A DNA stretch of 51,847 nucleotides from an uncultured Nitrospina sp. (GCA_937891765.1 CALAGQ010000030.1:1-51847), one strand, 5' to 3'. Counted from the stretch's first letter, positions 9,820 to 18,720 are shown. The notes: generated by a model not told the origin, from the letters alone. Numbers and translations are program-made.

Positions 9820-10731
9820 TTGATTGATTTATTGAACGGTTTGTCTGCATCTCAGTACCTTTCTGAAGGTAAAAAGCTAATCGATGAAGGGATACTGAAC
9901 CTTTTACCGGATGAGAAGGCCTATCCTGAAAGCATCCATAAGGCGATGCATTACAGTCTTCTTGCCGGTGGGAAGAGATTGCGTCCCGTTTTGGTTATTG
10001 CCGCCTCGGAAGCGGTAGGGGGAGACCGGAAAGCGGTTCTGCCATTTGCAGTGGCCGCCGAGCTGATACATACGTATACCCTGATTCACGATGATCTCCC
10101 TGCTTTAGACAACGATGACCTGCGACGGGGGAAACCTACAAACCATAAAGTTTTTGGAGAAGCCGTTGCCATTTTAGCAGGCGACGCTCTATTGACTCAA
10201 GCATTTATCCTGATGACACGGTCGGTGGGGATGGAAACCGTTCCACCTGAGTGCCTTCTCAATGCCACGCATGAAATGGCAACGGCACTGGGGTCTACAG
10301 GTATGATTGGTGGTCAAGTGGTTGACCTCGAGTCAGAGGGTAAGCCGATTGACGCGGAAACTCTGGAATATATTCACATTTATAAAACAGGGTTTCTGAT
10401 TCGAGCTTGTATCTGTTGTGGCGGCATACTTAGCCAAGCCACTCCTCGTCAGTTGAATTCATTGTCCCGGTTTGGCGCTCATATTGGGCTTGCCTTTCAG
10501 ATTATCGATGACATTCTCGATATCACGGGTGATGAAAAAGAGTTGGGTAAGGATATTGGCAGTGACCTGACTAAAGATAAGGCGACCTATCCAGCCCTTT
10601 ACGGACTGGAAGAGTCTCGCCGAAAAGCTGAAGAGTTGGTGGAAGAAAGTTTGGTTTGTCTTAAAGAATTTGATAATCGAGCAGATCCTCTCCGAGAGAT
10701 CGCCCGGTTCTTTGTGCAGCGAACATTTTAA
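9820..10731 (+). CDS. ispA: Polyprenyl (farnesyl/geranylgeranyl) diphosphate synthase
   Basis: A 303-residue trans-prenyltransferase. It joins isopentenyl diphosphate to allylic diphosphates to give C15-C20 precursors for quinones, carotenoids, hopanoids and undecaprenyl phosphate. The GGKRLRP motif comes first, followed by the first aspartate-rich motif IHDDLPALDNDDLRRG. The second aspartate-rich motif is FQIIDDILDITGD, with KDIGSDLTKDKATYPALYG after it. The two residues inserted within the first motif are typical of bacterial short-chain synthases. The start is TTG 9820. The neighbouring dxs supplies the upstream MEP pathway step, and this ispA-dxs pairing is a common bacterial arrangement. 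Product chain length cannot be read with certainty. Confidence 0.93.
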   Translation: MIDLLNGLSASQYLSEGKKLIDEGILNLLPDEKAYPESIHKAMHYSLLAGGKRLRPVLVIAASEAVGGDRKAVLPFAVAAELIHTYTLIHDDLPALDNDDLRRGKPTNHKVFGEAVAILAGDALLTQAFILMTRSVGMETVPPECLLNATHEMATALGSTGMIGGQVVDLESEGKPIDAETLEYIHIYKTGFLIRACICCGGILSQATPRQLNSLSRFGAHIGLAFQIIDDILDITGDEKELGKDIGSDLTKDKATYPALYGLEESRRKAEELVEESLVCLKEFDNRADPLREIARFFVQRTF

Positions 10732-10746
10732 TTGACTGGGACCCCT

Positions 10747-12774
10747 ATGAGTAAGTTCTTAAGTCGAATCAATAGTCCCGCAGATTTAAAAAAACTCTCA
10801 GTCGAAGAGTTGCCGCTTCTCGCCCGGGAAATTCGCGACATGCTTCTGGATAGCATTTCCGAAACGGGCGGGCATCTGTCCTCCAATCTGGGTGTCGTGG
10901 AATTAACTTTGGCGATGCATTATGTCTTCGATAGCCCGAAGGATAAGTTTGTCTGGGATGTGGGCCATCAGTCTTACGTGCATAAATTGCTGACAGGCCG
11001 GAAAGACAGGTTCGGCACTCTGCGCCAGCATGAAGGGTTATGTGGTTTCACCAAACGCGAAGAGAGCGAACACGATCACTGGAACTGTGGACACGGCGGC
11101 ACTTCCATTTCCGCTGCATTAGGATTTGCTAAAGCGCGGGATCTGAAAAATGCAGACAATGATGTCATTGCGGTCATAGGGGATGGCTCGCTGACTGCAG
11201 GAATGGCTTTTGAAGGACTCAACCATACCGGACACATCAAGAACGATATGATCGTTGTGCTCAACGATAATGAAATGTCCATCTCTGCCAATGTAGGTGG
11301 CATGTCTGCGCATCTTAGCAAGATCATGACCGGGCAGGTGATGTTGAAAATTAAACAGGAGATAGGCCAACTTTTATTAGCCGTCCCGGGTATTGGCAAG
11401 GAAATTACCCGATACGCACATAAGATAGACGAAGCTATAAAGGGTGTGTTCATTCCCGGACGTTTATTCGAAGACCTGGGTTTTCGTTATGTGGGGCCGA
11501 TAGATGGTCATGATGTTGAAGCGTTGATGAATTCGTTCAACGCTGTAAAAGACCTTAAAGGTCCGACCTTGATGCATGTTATCACCCGCAAGGGAAAAGG
11601 TTATGAACAGGCGGAAGAAAAAGCCGATATCTGGCACGGTGCCAAACCCTTCAATGTTTCTACCGGTGAATTTCATCAGAAGAAATCCAACCCGGCTTAT
11701 ACCAATGTGTTCGCGGATGCCCTGATTCAACTGGCTAAAGAAGATGAAAAAATTATTGGCATTACTGCAGCGATGCCAGATGGGACGGGAATCAGTAAGT
11801 TTGGCAAGGAGTTCCCCGACCGGACCTTTGATGTAGGCATGGCTGAGCAACACGGCGTTGCATTTGCCGGGGCACTATCGATAGAAGGTTTTCGTCCGGT
11901 TGCGGCCATTTACTCCACTTTTCTGCAAAGGGCGTATGACCAGGTTGCTCACGACATCTGCCTGATGAACCTGTCGGTGACGTTTGCCATGGACCGGGCA
12001 GGAATAGTCGGAGAAGATGGAGCGACGCATCAAGGGTTGTACGATATTGCGTTTCTTCGTACCTTGCCGAACATGGTGCTCATGGCTCCGAAAGATGAAA
12101 ATGAAATGCGGCATATGCTGAAAACGGCGATTTATCATCCCGGCCCGGCGGCCCTTCGCTATCCCAGAGGTGCCGGTTTAGGAGTGCCGCTCGATCCCGA
12201 AATGAAGGAACTTGAGATCGGCAAGGGAGAAGTGATTCAGGACGGAACCGATATCGCTATCTTTGCGTATGGCCATACGGTCGAATGGGCTCAGGAGGTG
12301 GCTGACAAGTTTGAGAAAGAAGGTGTCAGCGTTGCCGTTATCAATGCCCGGTTCGCCAAACCGGTGGATAAAGAATTGATTACCAAATACGCCCTTAAGA
12401 CACGGTGCATGGTCACTACAGAAGAACATTCTCTCAAAGGTGGTTTTGGCTCCGCTGTTCTGGAAGCCCTGCAGGAAGAGGAGATGTTTCATATCCCGGT
12501 TAAATGTATCGGACTCGGTGACATGGTTCTGGAGCACGGTTCGCCCACTATACAGCGCAAAATTCTTAAGCTTGACCCGGATGGCATGTTTGAAACCATC
12601 ATGACTTTTTATGGTGCGGTTGCCGAAATAGTGGCTTCAGGCAACGGAAAAGAATGGGCGGCCAGAAATGGCAAAAAGCCTCATTCTGAGAACGGGAAAA
12701 AGGCTTCCTATTCCGGCAACGGTAAAAATGGTAATAAAGAAGACATCAAAGTAAAACAACCTCTGAATGGCTAG
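10747..12774 (+). CDS. dxs: 1-deoxy-D-xylulose-5-phosphate synthase
   Basis: A thiamine-diphosphate enzyme condensing pyruvate and glyceraldehyde 3-phosphate, the first step of the MEP isoprenoid pathway. Conserved blocks are ISETGGHLSSNLGVVELT and the histidine of DVGHQSYVHK. The ThDP/Mg site includes VIGDGSLTAGMAFEGLN and VLNDNEMSI. The transketolase-like middle carries GMAEQHGVAFAGAL and ATHQGLYDIAF, followed by the C-terminal domain with TTEEHSLKGGFGSAV. I choose ATG 10747. A TTG at 10732, directly after ispA, adds five residues. The last 45 or so residues form a low-complexity Asn-Gly-Lys tail beyond the usual end. dxs overlaps hisB by 8 bp. Confidence 0.96.
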   Translation: MSKFLSRINSPADLKKLSVEELPLLAREIRDMLLDSISETGGHLSSNLGVVELTLAMHYVFDSPKDKFVWDVGHQSYVHKLLTGRKDRFGTLRQHEGLCGFTKREESEHDHWNCGHGGTSISAALGFAKARDLKNADNDVIAVIGDGSLTAGMAFEGLNHTGHIKNDMIVVLNDNEMSISANVGGMSAHLSKIMTGQVMLKIKQEIGQLLLAVPGIGKEITRYAHKIDEAIKGVFIPGRLFEDLGFRYVGPIDGHDVEALMNSFNAVKDLKGPTLMHVITRKGKGYEQAEEKADIWHGAKPFNVSTGEFHQKKSNPAYTNVFADALIQLAKEDEKIIGITAAMPDGTGISKFGKEFPDRTFDVGMAEQHGVAFAGALSIEGFRPVAAIYSTFLQRAYDQVAHDICLMNLSVTFAMDRAGIVGEDGATHQGLYDIAFLRTLPNMVLMAPKDENEMRHMLKTAIYHPGPAALRYPRGAGLGVPLDPEMKELEIGKGEVIQDGTDIAIFAYGHTVEWAQEVADKFEKEGVSVAVINARFAKPVDKELITKYALKTRCMVTTEEHSLKGGFGSAVLEALQEEEMFHIPVKCIGLGDMVLEHGSPTIQRKILKLDPDGMFETIMTFYGAVAEIVASGNGKEWAARNGKKPHSENGKKASYSGNGKNGNKEDIKVKQPLNG

Positions 12775-13354
12775 AACTTCCCACGTAAAGCGCTCCACAA
12801 GCGAGACACAAATTGAGGTCAGTCTGAATCTGGATGGAACCGGGATTCAAGATATCAAGACCCCTGTCCCATTTCTGGATCACATGCTGTCACAATTGGC
12901 TCGTCACGGTTATTTTGACCTGACGGTTAAAGCCAAGGGTGACACCCATATAGACTTTCACCACACGGTGGAAGATGTTGGAATAGCTGTTGGTCAGGCT
13001 TTCAAGGAGGCGTTAGGGGATAAAAAGGGCATACGTCGATTTGCAGAAGCCAGCGTACCGCTTAATGAGGCTTTGGCCCAATGCATTATTGATATCAGCG
13101 GTCGGGCTTTCTTTGTGTTCAACCTGGAACTTCCCAAAGCCAAACTTGGCGAGTTCGATGTCGAGCTTGTGCCGGAATTTTTTCAGGCCTTTTCCGCCAA
13201 TAGCGGCCTGACCCTGCATTTTAATTCTCCTTACTGGAATAATCTTCACCACATAACCGAAGCGTTGTTCAAATCTTTTGCCCGCGCTTTAGACTCTGCC
13301 TGCACGTTGGACTCCCGCTCCAGAGACATTCCCTCGACAAAAGGGACTCTATAG
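12767..13354 (+). CDS. hisB: Imidazoleglycerol-phosphate dehydratase
   Basis: A 195-residue monofunctional HisB of normal length, catalysing the sixth step of histidine synthesis. Its manganese-binding histidine motifs are present: FLDHMLSQLARHGYFD, then DFHHTVEDVGIAVGQA near residues 65-80. The second family repeat has the equivalent NNLHHITEALFKSFARAL. The phosphatase half found in enteric HisB is absent, as in most bacteria. ATG 12767 lies inside the dxs tail, implying translational coupling. hisH follows directly (stop 13352-13354, TTG at 13355). Confidence 0.95.
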   Translation: MARTSHVKRSTSETQIEVSLNLDGTGIQDIKTPVPFLDHMLSQLARHGYFDLTVKAKGDTHIDFHHTVEDVGIAVGQAFKEALGDKKGIRRFAEASVPLNEALAQCIIDISGRAFFVFNLELPKAKLGEFDVELVPEFFQAFSANSGLTLHFNSPYWNNLHHITEALFKSFARALDSACTLDSRSRDIPSTKGTL

Positions 13355-13978
13355 TTGATCGCTATTATTGACTACGGAATGGGCAATCTCCGTTCCGTGC
13401 AAAAGGGTTTTGAGGCAGTGGGTGCCGAGGCGATTGTTACTAGCGATTCCCAAAAAATTCTTTCAGCTAAATCCGTGGTGCTCCCCGGTGTTGGGGCATT
13501 CAAGGACTGCATGGCGAATCTGGAGAAGCTGGATCTTATTGATACCGTGCACCAGTCTGTCAAAAGCGGCAAACCATTTTTGGGGATCTGTCTTGGACTG
13601 CAACTTCTCTTTAACCAAAGTGAAGAGTTTGGTCAGGTGGATGGACTGGGTATCCTGCCCGGAAAAGTGGTGGGGTTCAAAGATGCCAAGTCCGATTCCG
13701 GCGAGCCTTTAAAAATTCCCCATATGGGGTGGAATACGGTGCGAGTGGTTCCGGGTAATCCGCTGTTCGACTTGGTGGCCGATGAGTCCTATTTTTATTT
13801 TGTGCATTCCTATTACATCGTGCCGCAGGACCCGGCGATCGTTGCCACCACCACTTGTTACGGAACCGAATTCGTCTCAGGAATCCATCACGAAAATATC
13901 CATGCGTTCCAGTTTCATCCGGAAAAAAGCCAGCGTCTCGGTCTAACCATGCTGAAAAACTTTTCCAACCTCCACTAG
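13355..13978 (+). CDS. hisH: Imidazole glycerol phosphate synthase, glutaminase subunit
   Basis: A 207-residue class I glutamine amidotransferase. It supplies ammonia to HisF, making imidazole glycerol phosphate and AICAR. IIDYGMGNLRSVQKG is the family N-terminus. The nucleophile C79 sits in FLGICLGLQLLF, and the H188/E190 pair lies in QFHPEKSQ. It starts at TTG with no gap after hisB. hisA and hisF, the usual next genes, are not here; an EamA transporter follows 37 bp later. Confidence 0.95.
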   Translation: MIAIIDYGMGNLRSVQKGFEAVGAEAIVTSDSQKILSAKSVVLPGVGAFKDCMANLEKLDLIDTVHQSVKSGKPFLGICLGLQLLFNQSEEFGQVDGLGILPGKVVGFKDAKSDSGEPLKIPHMGWNTVRVVPGNPLFDLVADESYFYFVHSYYIVPQDPAIVATTTCYGTEFVSGIHHENIHAFQFHPEKSQRLGLTMLKNFSNLH

Positions 13979-14015
13979 ACCCGGCGAGCAGCCTAATTCC
14001 TTCGGCGAGTAATAT

Positions 14016-14960
14016 ATGTCGCAGTCTGAGAAACTTACATTTCCCACTCATTACTTGCGTGGCATTTTGTTCTCCATTGCTACCGCTTTGCTTTGGGGCG
14101 TCTTGCCGATTTTTCTGAAAATCGCTCTGCAGGGTTTTCATGCCGGAACGATTTCCTGGTTCCGCTTCCTGTTTGCATTTCTGATTCTGATCGTCATTTT
14201 GCAATGGAAAGCGCATGCACCTCTGGACATTCTTCGCAAGCCCCCGTGGATGGGAATCCTGGGAGGGGCTTGCCTTTCAGCAAACTATTACTGGGTGACA
14301 GTGGGTGTGGATTTGAGCGGGCCTTCCAATATGGCGGTTCTGATACAGACCGCTTCGGTGTTCCTGGTGTTGGCTGGAGTTTTTGTTTTTCATGAGCGCC
14401 TGGCCTTAAGGCAGGTTCTTGGAATGATCATCGCGGGAAGTGGACTGTTCCTGTTTTTTCATGACCAGCAAAGCCGCATTGAGGCAACGGGTGATTATTA
14501 TTTTGCGGACTTTTTAATTGTTCTTGCCGGTCTGGTGTGGGTGGGATATATGGTCTCGCAAAAATTCCTCAGTCGGCAATATGGAGCCCAGTCTTTAAAT
14601 CTTTTAGTCTACGCTGTTTCCACGTTCACACTGATAGGTGGAGTGGAGTGGGCCGACTTCACCAGCGCGGGACTCACCGCATGGTTGTCGCTGATATTTT
14701 GTGGGTTCAATACTCTACTCGCTTATGCCGCACTCGCCGAAGCTGTGAAATATATTCCTCTGGCCTTGATCAGCGTCATCATTTCCTTGAATCCACTGAT
14801 AACCCTTTGGGGAATGAAAGTTCTTCCTGAAATCGGTTTTGCCGGACTGCAAGCCGACCCGGTCGGGTCAATGGGATATTTCGGTGGTGTGGTCGCCGTA
14901 ACAGGAGTGATACTAGTAGTCTACCGTCCCACCACTAGGCATGGGGCCAGCGTGCAATAG
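14016..14960 (+). CDS. EamA/DMT-superfamily transporter
   Basis: A 314-residue inner-membrane protein with about ten hydrophobic helices in two repeats. The first begins with GILFSIATALLWGVLPIFLKIAL-type sequence and the second with FLIVLAGLVWVGYMVSQK. This is the organisation of EamA metabolite exporters, which move amino acids or other small molecules. The substrate cannot be predicted. It closes the ispA-dxs-hisB-hisH run, 37 bp after hisH. The last residues (RPTTRHGASVQ) come from repeat copy C, whose left terminal motif overlaps the end of the gene. The natural end may once have been about ten residues earlier. Confidence 0.85.
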   Translation: MSQSEKLTFPTHYLRGILFSIATALLWGVLPIFLKIALQGFHAGTISWFRFLFAFLILIVILQWKAHAPLDILRKPPWMGILGGACLSANYYWVTVGVDLSGPSNMAVLIQTASVFLVLAGVFVFHERLALRQVLGMIIAGSGLFLFFHDQQSRIEATGDYYFADFLIVLAGLVWVGYMVSQKFLSRQYGAQSLNLLVYAVSTFTLIGGVEWADFTSAGLTAWLSLIFCGFNTLLAYAALAEAVKYIPLALISVIISLNPLITLWGMKVLPEIGFAGLQADPVGSMGYFGGVVAVTGVILVVYRPTTRHGASVQ

Positions 14961-15054
14961 CTATTGCTGGCTAGCAAAGAGTTATCTCGGCTTGACAAGT
15001 CATTGCTTCGCCTCCACGGCTAGTGGTGCTAGTTGGCCCCACGCCTAGTGGCGG
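14929..15054 (-). repeat. Intergenic inverted-repeat element, copy C (clearest copy)
   Basis: The ends are inverted copies of each other. CACCACTAGGCATGGGGCCA starts at 14930, and TGGCCCCACGCCTAGTGGCG at 15034-15053 is its complement with one or two mismatches. A second internal box, CCACGGCTAGTGGTG (15014-15028), lies exactly 25 bp from the outer one (15039-15053). Between the ends, the minus strand carries AGCCGAGATAACTCTTTGCT and a TATTGC tract. The left end overlaps the EamA gene and the right end overlaps the O-methyltransferase gene. Both genes therefore end inside the element. The transcript of either strand could fold into a long hairpin. Confidence 0.8.
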
Positions 15055-16027
15055 TTATGACTCCGGTGGGGATGGCTTCGATACGGAAATGGTGAATATT
15101 GGAAACTCCGGTTTCCTCAAGCCAGTGGATTTTTTCCTGAACAGGGTGCGCTCGTCCACCTTCGGTCAACATGCCAATATTGAGGCTGAACAGTGTGTCA
15201 CGTAGAGGGCCGGTCTGGTCTTCATTGGTGCAGAAACCGTGGATGATGATGCGCCCTCCCGGTTTTACAGCTTTGACAGCTTTGGAGACAAGGGCTCGAC
15301 TCATATCTGCGTCATACATGTGCAGGATATTGGCCATGAGTACGAGATCGTATTGGCTGTCTCCCAAATCATCTTTATGGAAGTCCCCTGGCTTGGTATC
15401 CACCCTATCCTGCAATCCATAGGATTCGATATAATTTCTTGTGACTTCCAGAACCGGCGCGATGTCGAACACGGTTGCCTTAAGATGGTTATGCAGTTTG
15501 CACCATTCCAGCGAATAGGTTCCGGGTCCGCCGCCGACATCAAGCATTGTTTTTGCATCCCCGACAGGAATTTCTCGGGCGATCAGCCAGGTGGCCTTGA
15601 GAGCCTTGTCGTGCATGGCATCGGTGAACGCCCGCATTTTATGGGGGTCACCGCCTAACATCTCCATGATGCTTTTAATAAGAATACCGGATTTTATAAA
15701 AGAGGCGAGTTGGCCCCAAACTGGATAAAGGTCGGCCGAGAGTTGAATCCATTGTTGAAGAGAGTGGCTTCCGCCTGTTGTCAGATATGCGTGCGCGGAT
15801 TCTGGCAGGTGATAGGTCTGATCTTCCTTGGCAACGATTTCCAGCGAAGTGAGAGCGTTGAGCAGGCGTTCGGTAGCTTCCGGATCCAAGTTCAATGTTT
15901 TAGCGACTTGCACTGCTGTTACCGGTTGTTTGAGCTGGTCGAACAGTTTTAACTCATTCGCCGTCATGATCACGCATGCCGGTTGATAACCATCCAGTAT
16001 TTTTCCGATCACCTTGTCTAGTTCCAT
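15029..16027 (-). CDS. O-methyltransferase family SAM-dependent methyltransferase
   Basis: About 332 residues. An N-terminal winged-helix dimerisation domain (about 1-100; ATERLLNALTSLEIVAKEDQ) is followed by a Rossmann methyltransferase domain with motif I MLDVGGGPGTYSLEW. Further motifs are YDLVLMANILHMYD and AVKPGGRIIIHGF. This two-domain form is the acetylserotonin/hydroxyindole O-methyltransferase-like family, used in bacteria for carotenoid, quinone or secondary-metabolite methylation. The substrate is unknown. I choose ATG 16027, with AAGG eight bases upstream, over a GTG at 16036. The C-terminal ATRRGAN and stop are encoded by repeat copy C. It is the last gene of the mtaB-SAM hydrolase-smpB run. 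Confidence 0.8.
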   Translation of the reverse strand: MELDKVIGKILDGYQPACVIMTANELKLFDQLKQPVTAVQVAKTLNLDPEATERLLNALTSLEIVAKEDQTYHLPESAHAYLTTGGSHSLQQWIQLSADLYPVWGQLASFIKSGILIKSIMEMLGGDPHKMRAFTDAMHDKALKATWLIAREIPVGDAKTMLDVGGGPGTYSLEWCKLHNHLKATVFDIAPVLEVTRNYIESYGLQDRVDTKPGDFHKDDLGDSQYDLVLMANILHMYDADMSRALVSKAVKAVKPGGRIIIHGFCTNEDQTGPLRDTLFSLNIGMLTEGGRAHPVQEKIHWLEETGVSNIHHFRIEAIPTGVITATRRGAN

Positions 16028-16062
16028 TCCACACACCTTTATCGTTAAATTGCTTTATTGAA

Positions 16063-16521
16063 TCAGCGGTTTCTGGATTTCATAACCCGATCGATTTCGC
16101 GCTCGGATTCACGCTTTTTGATGGAGGCGCGTTTGTCGTAGAGTTTTTTTGCTTTGGCAATGCCTATATCTACTTTTGCTTTCCCGTTTTTAAAATAAAC
16201 TTTTAGGGGAACCAGGGTGCAGCCTTTTTCCTGAGTTTTTCCGATGAGTTTGCTGATTTCTTTTTTATGCAAAAGTAGTTTGCGCTTTCGCATGGGGTGA
16301 TGGTTGAACTGAGTGGCCGGGGTGTAAGCATCGATATGGAAATGGAGTAACCAGGCTTCTTCGCCGTCAATGATGGCATAGCTGTCGACCAGGTTGGCTT
16401 TGCCGTTTCTCAGGGATTTGACTTCCGTACCCTTCAGCATTATCCCGGCTTCCATGCTGTCTTCGATGGAGTAATCGTGTCGTGCCTTTTTATTCTGGCA
16501 GATAATTTTGATGTCACTCAC
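16063..16521 (-). CDS. smpB: SsrA-binding protein SmpB
   Basis: A 152-residue protein of normal length. SmpB binds tmRNA and brings it to stalled ribosomes for trans-translation. Diagnostic pieces are IICQNKKARHDYSIEDSMEA, GTEVKSLRNGKANLVDSYA, HIDAYTPATQFNHHPMRKRK and LVPLKVYFKNGKAKVDIGIA. The basic C-terminal tail (KKRESEREIDRVMKSRNR) enters the ribosomal mRNA channel. It starts at GTG 16521, 55 bp after the SAM hydrolase gene. The tmRNA gene itself is not recognised in this window. Confidence 0.96.
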   Translation of the reverse strand: MSDIKIICQNKKARHDYSIEDSMEAGIMLKGTEVKSLRNGKANLVDSYAIIDGEEAWLLHFHIDAYTPATQFNHHPMRKRKLLLHKKEISKLIGKTQEKGCTLVPLKVYFKNGKAKVDIGIAKAKKLYDKRASIKKRESEREIDRVMKSRNR

Positions 16522-16576
16522 GATTAATAACCGGATAAATGGGGGGCATTTTTTAACAGCCCACTTTATAGAGGGT

Positions 16577-17413
16577 CTAGATGGCTTTCAGGGTTACGGA
16601 CTGCCCGGCCTTGGCTTTCAGTTTTTTTTGGGCGTTGTCTTCACGGTAGAAAATTTCCAGCTGATTCCAGCTGTTGATGATGGCTCCGGGCTGACCGGAT
16701 TTCATCTGGTAATAACCGGTGACCAGTCCATCGATGCGATGTTTTCCGACCTGCACCTTTATTGTATCGGAAGAAATAAAGGTTTCGTGGATTAATTCTG
16801 CGGAAATATTGGTGGTGAGGTTGCCAAAGTGGTCGATATGAATGATTTCCCCGTGCAAGGCCGCTCCTTTTAACTGGGGCTGAGGAAAGTCATGGTGGAC
16901 AGGTTTCAACACTCTCGGCCCCATTTTGGAATGCTGAACGCCGCTGGCGATCCACCCTGCGCAGGGTGCAAATATATCGCGCCCGTGAAATGTGTTGGAG
17001 ACGTGTTTAAGAAAATATTTTTTGTTGGTGATCTCGTAAGTTCGGCTATCGGCATAAAGGGCAGGCGTGAGAACCCCATTATCGGGTCCGACAAAGGTCT
17101 GGAATTTGGACTGCACCACCATGGCTCTGCGGATTACCGGGCCGGGGCCTCCTGCTTTCTTTGCAAGTGCGGTATTTTTTTCTACGCCCCCGACTCCGGG
17201 ATCAACCACTACCACATGTATGGTTTTTCTGGGAAACCAAGGGTAGGTGGCGTTGAGGATCAATGCGGCCTGGGTAATATTTTGTGGTTCGATATTGTGG
17301 GTGATGTCAACGATCTGGGCATCGGGCACAATATTGAGAATGACTCCTTTCATGATGCCGACAAAAGGATCGTCAAGGCCGAAGTCGGTGGTGAGGGTGA
17401 TTATTGGGCGCAT
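16577..17413 (-). CDS. SAM hydrolase (adenosine-forming), DUF62 family
   Basis: A 278-residue protein starting at ATG 17413 (MRPIITLTTDFGLDDPFVG). The start lies inside the end of mtaB by 13 bp, suggesting coupled translation. A longer frame from 17530 adds 39 unrelated residues encoded within mtaB and is rejected. Family motifs are TTDFGLDDPFVGIMKGVI, VDITHNI, HVVVVDPGVGG, GPDNGVL and FHGRDIFAP. A C-terminal beta domain includes IDHFGNLTTNI. Relatives hydrolyse S-adenosylmethionine to adenosine and methionine, or are the SAM-dependent fluorinases/chlorinases. The halogenase-specific loop is not evident here, so the hydrolase role is preferred. Confidence 0.85.
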   Translation of the reverse strand: MRPIITLTTDFGLDDPFVGIMKGVILNIVPDAQIVDITHNIEPQNITQAALILNATYPWFPRKTIHVVVVDPGVGGVEKNTALAKKAGGPGPVIRRAMVVQSKFQTFVGPDNGVLTPALYADSRTYEITNKKYFLKHVSNTFHGRDIFAPCAGWIASGVQHSKMGPRVLKPVHHDFPQPQLKGAALHGEIIHIDHFGNLTTNISAELIHETFISSDTIKVQVGKHRIDGLVTGYYQMKSGQPGAIINSWNQLEIFYREDNAQKKLKAKAGQSVTLKAI

Positions 17414-18720
17414 CCTGTGACCTGACCTTCGGAAACCTCCTGCAAGGTGACGGAGACAAGACTGTTTTTCAATGAGTCGGCACCCTCCAGAATAACCGGA
17501 ATATAGTTGCCGGTATGGCCTTTGAGCCATCCGGATTTCGTATCCCGTTGATTTTCAAGTAGAACAATTTCCTGTTGTCCTAAAAATTTCTCGCGATATT
17601 TCAAGGCTTTTTGGCTGATCAATTGGGTCAGGTTCTGGTTTCTTTGTTTCTTTATGTTGCCGGGAACATCGTCTTTGAGCTGGTGGGCCTCGGTACCCCG
17701 GCGCGGTGAGTAGGAAAACACGTGCAGATAGGAGAAAGGCAATTGTTCTATCAGTTTGCGGGTGTTTTCAAATGCTTCTTCAGTTTCTCCCGGGAAGCCG
17801 ACGATAATATCTGCGCCCAGTCCCAGCCCGGGAATGGCGGTGACTGCGCGTTGAACGACTTCGAGGTATTGTTGGCGATTATAATTTCTGCGCATGGATT
17901 TCAAGATTGTTTCATCACCGCTTTGCAAAGGAATATGCAGGTGCGAGCAGATTTTTTCGGTTTCCGCTATGAGCCGTATGAGGTCGCTGTCGATTTCCAT
18001 AGGATTGATTGAGCTCAACCGAACTCGAAAATCTCCAGGGAGTTTGATAATATCGCGAACCAGCGAAGAAAAAGTTTCGTTTCGATCCATGCCCCAGGTG
18101 CCGAGGTTGATGCCGGTGAGGGTGATTTCCTTAAACCCGGAAGCGACGGCCTGCTGGATATTATGCATAATATTTTCCCGCGCATCGCTGACGGATTTAC
18201 CTCGCGCCTTAACAACAGTGCAGAATGAACACTTCTCATCACAGCCGGTTTGGACTTTGATGAAGGCTTTGGTCATGCCCTGAAAGTTCTGCACCGGGAT
18301 GGTCCTGAATATCCGTTTTTTATGGATGTTGGACATGATGATCTCGGTGTCGGCGTTTTTTTCCCAGGGCAGGCTGGGATTTAACAGTTTATTTTTTATA
18401 AGGTTAGCGATTTCCAGCTTGTCGGCATTTCCCAGTACGATATCCAGGCCGTTAATTTTGGAAGCTTCTTCTGGGTTCAATTGCGCGTAGCATCCGGTGA
18501 ACACGACCAGAGCTTCAGGGTTGATCGCTAGGGATTTTTTAACCGCAAGACGGGAACTATAATCACTGCGCTGTGTCACTGTGCAGGTATTGATGACATA
18601 GGCATCGGCTTTTTCTTTACCATTGACGATAGAGAAACCTTCCTGTTCCAGCAGGGTCTGCATTTCCGCTGTATCGTGCTGGTTGGTTCTGCATCCCAAT
18701 GTAACGCAGGCGACTTTCAT
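17401..18720 (-). CDS. mtaB: MtaB-like tRNA (t6A37) methylthiotransferase
   Basis: A 439-residue radical SAM enzyme. The N-terminal UPF0004 domain has three cluster cysteines: TLGCRTNQHDT, INTCTVTQRSD and FTGCYAQLNPEE. The radical SAM triad follows in TGCDEKCSFCTVVKARGKS. Later motifs are TGINLGTWG, HLHIPLQSGDETILKSMRR and ADIIVGFPGETEEAF. A C-terminal TRAM-like segment contains ENQRDTKSGWLKGHTGNYIPV. This subtype (MiaB-like, MtaB/YqeV) adds a methylthio group to t6A at position 37 of ANN-decoding tRNAs. It is the first gene of a minus-strand run with the SAM hydrolase, smpB and an O-methyltransferase. The alternative MiaB/RimO subfamilies fit less well. Confidence 0.92.
   Translation of the reverse strand: MKVACVTLGCRTNQHDTAEMQTLLEQEGFSIVNGKEKADAYVINTCTVTQRSDYSSRLAVKKSLAINPEALVVFTGCYAQLNPEEASKINGLDIVLGNADKLEIANLIKNKLLNPSLPWEKNADTEIIMSNIHKKRIFRTIPVQNFQGMTKAFIKVQTGCDEKCSFCTVVKARGKSVSDARENIMHNIQQAVASGFKEITLTGINLGTWGMDRNETFSSLVRDIIKLPGDFRVRLSSINPMEIDSDLIRLIAETEKICSHLHIPLQSGDETILKSMRRNYNRQQYLEVVQRAVTAIPGLGLGADIIVGFPGETEEAFENTRKLIEQLPFSYLHVFSYSPRRGTEAHQLKDDVPGNIKKQRNQNLTQLISQKALKYREKFLGQQEIVLLENQRDTKSGWLKGHTGNYIPVILEGADSLKNSLVSVTLQEVSEGQVTGCAQ

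Noticed and set aside
14929..15054. CRISPR-like or rho-independent terminator explanation for the repeats
   Set aside because: Copies are single or paired, not arrays with spacers. There is no U-tract after the stems, and the conserved internal core goes beyond a simple terminator.
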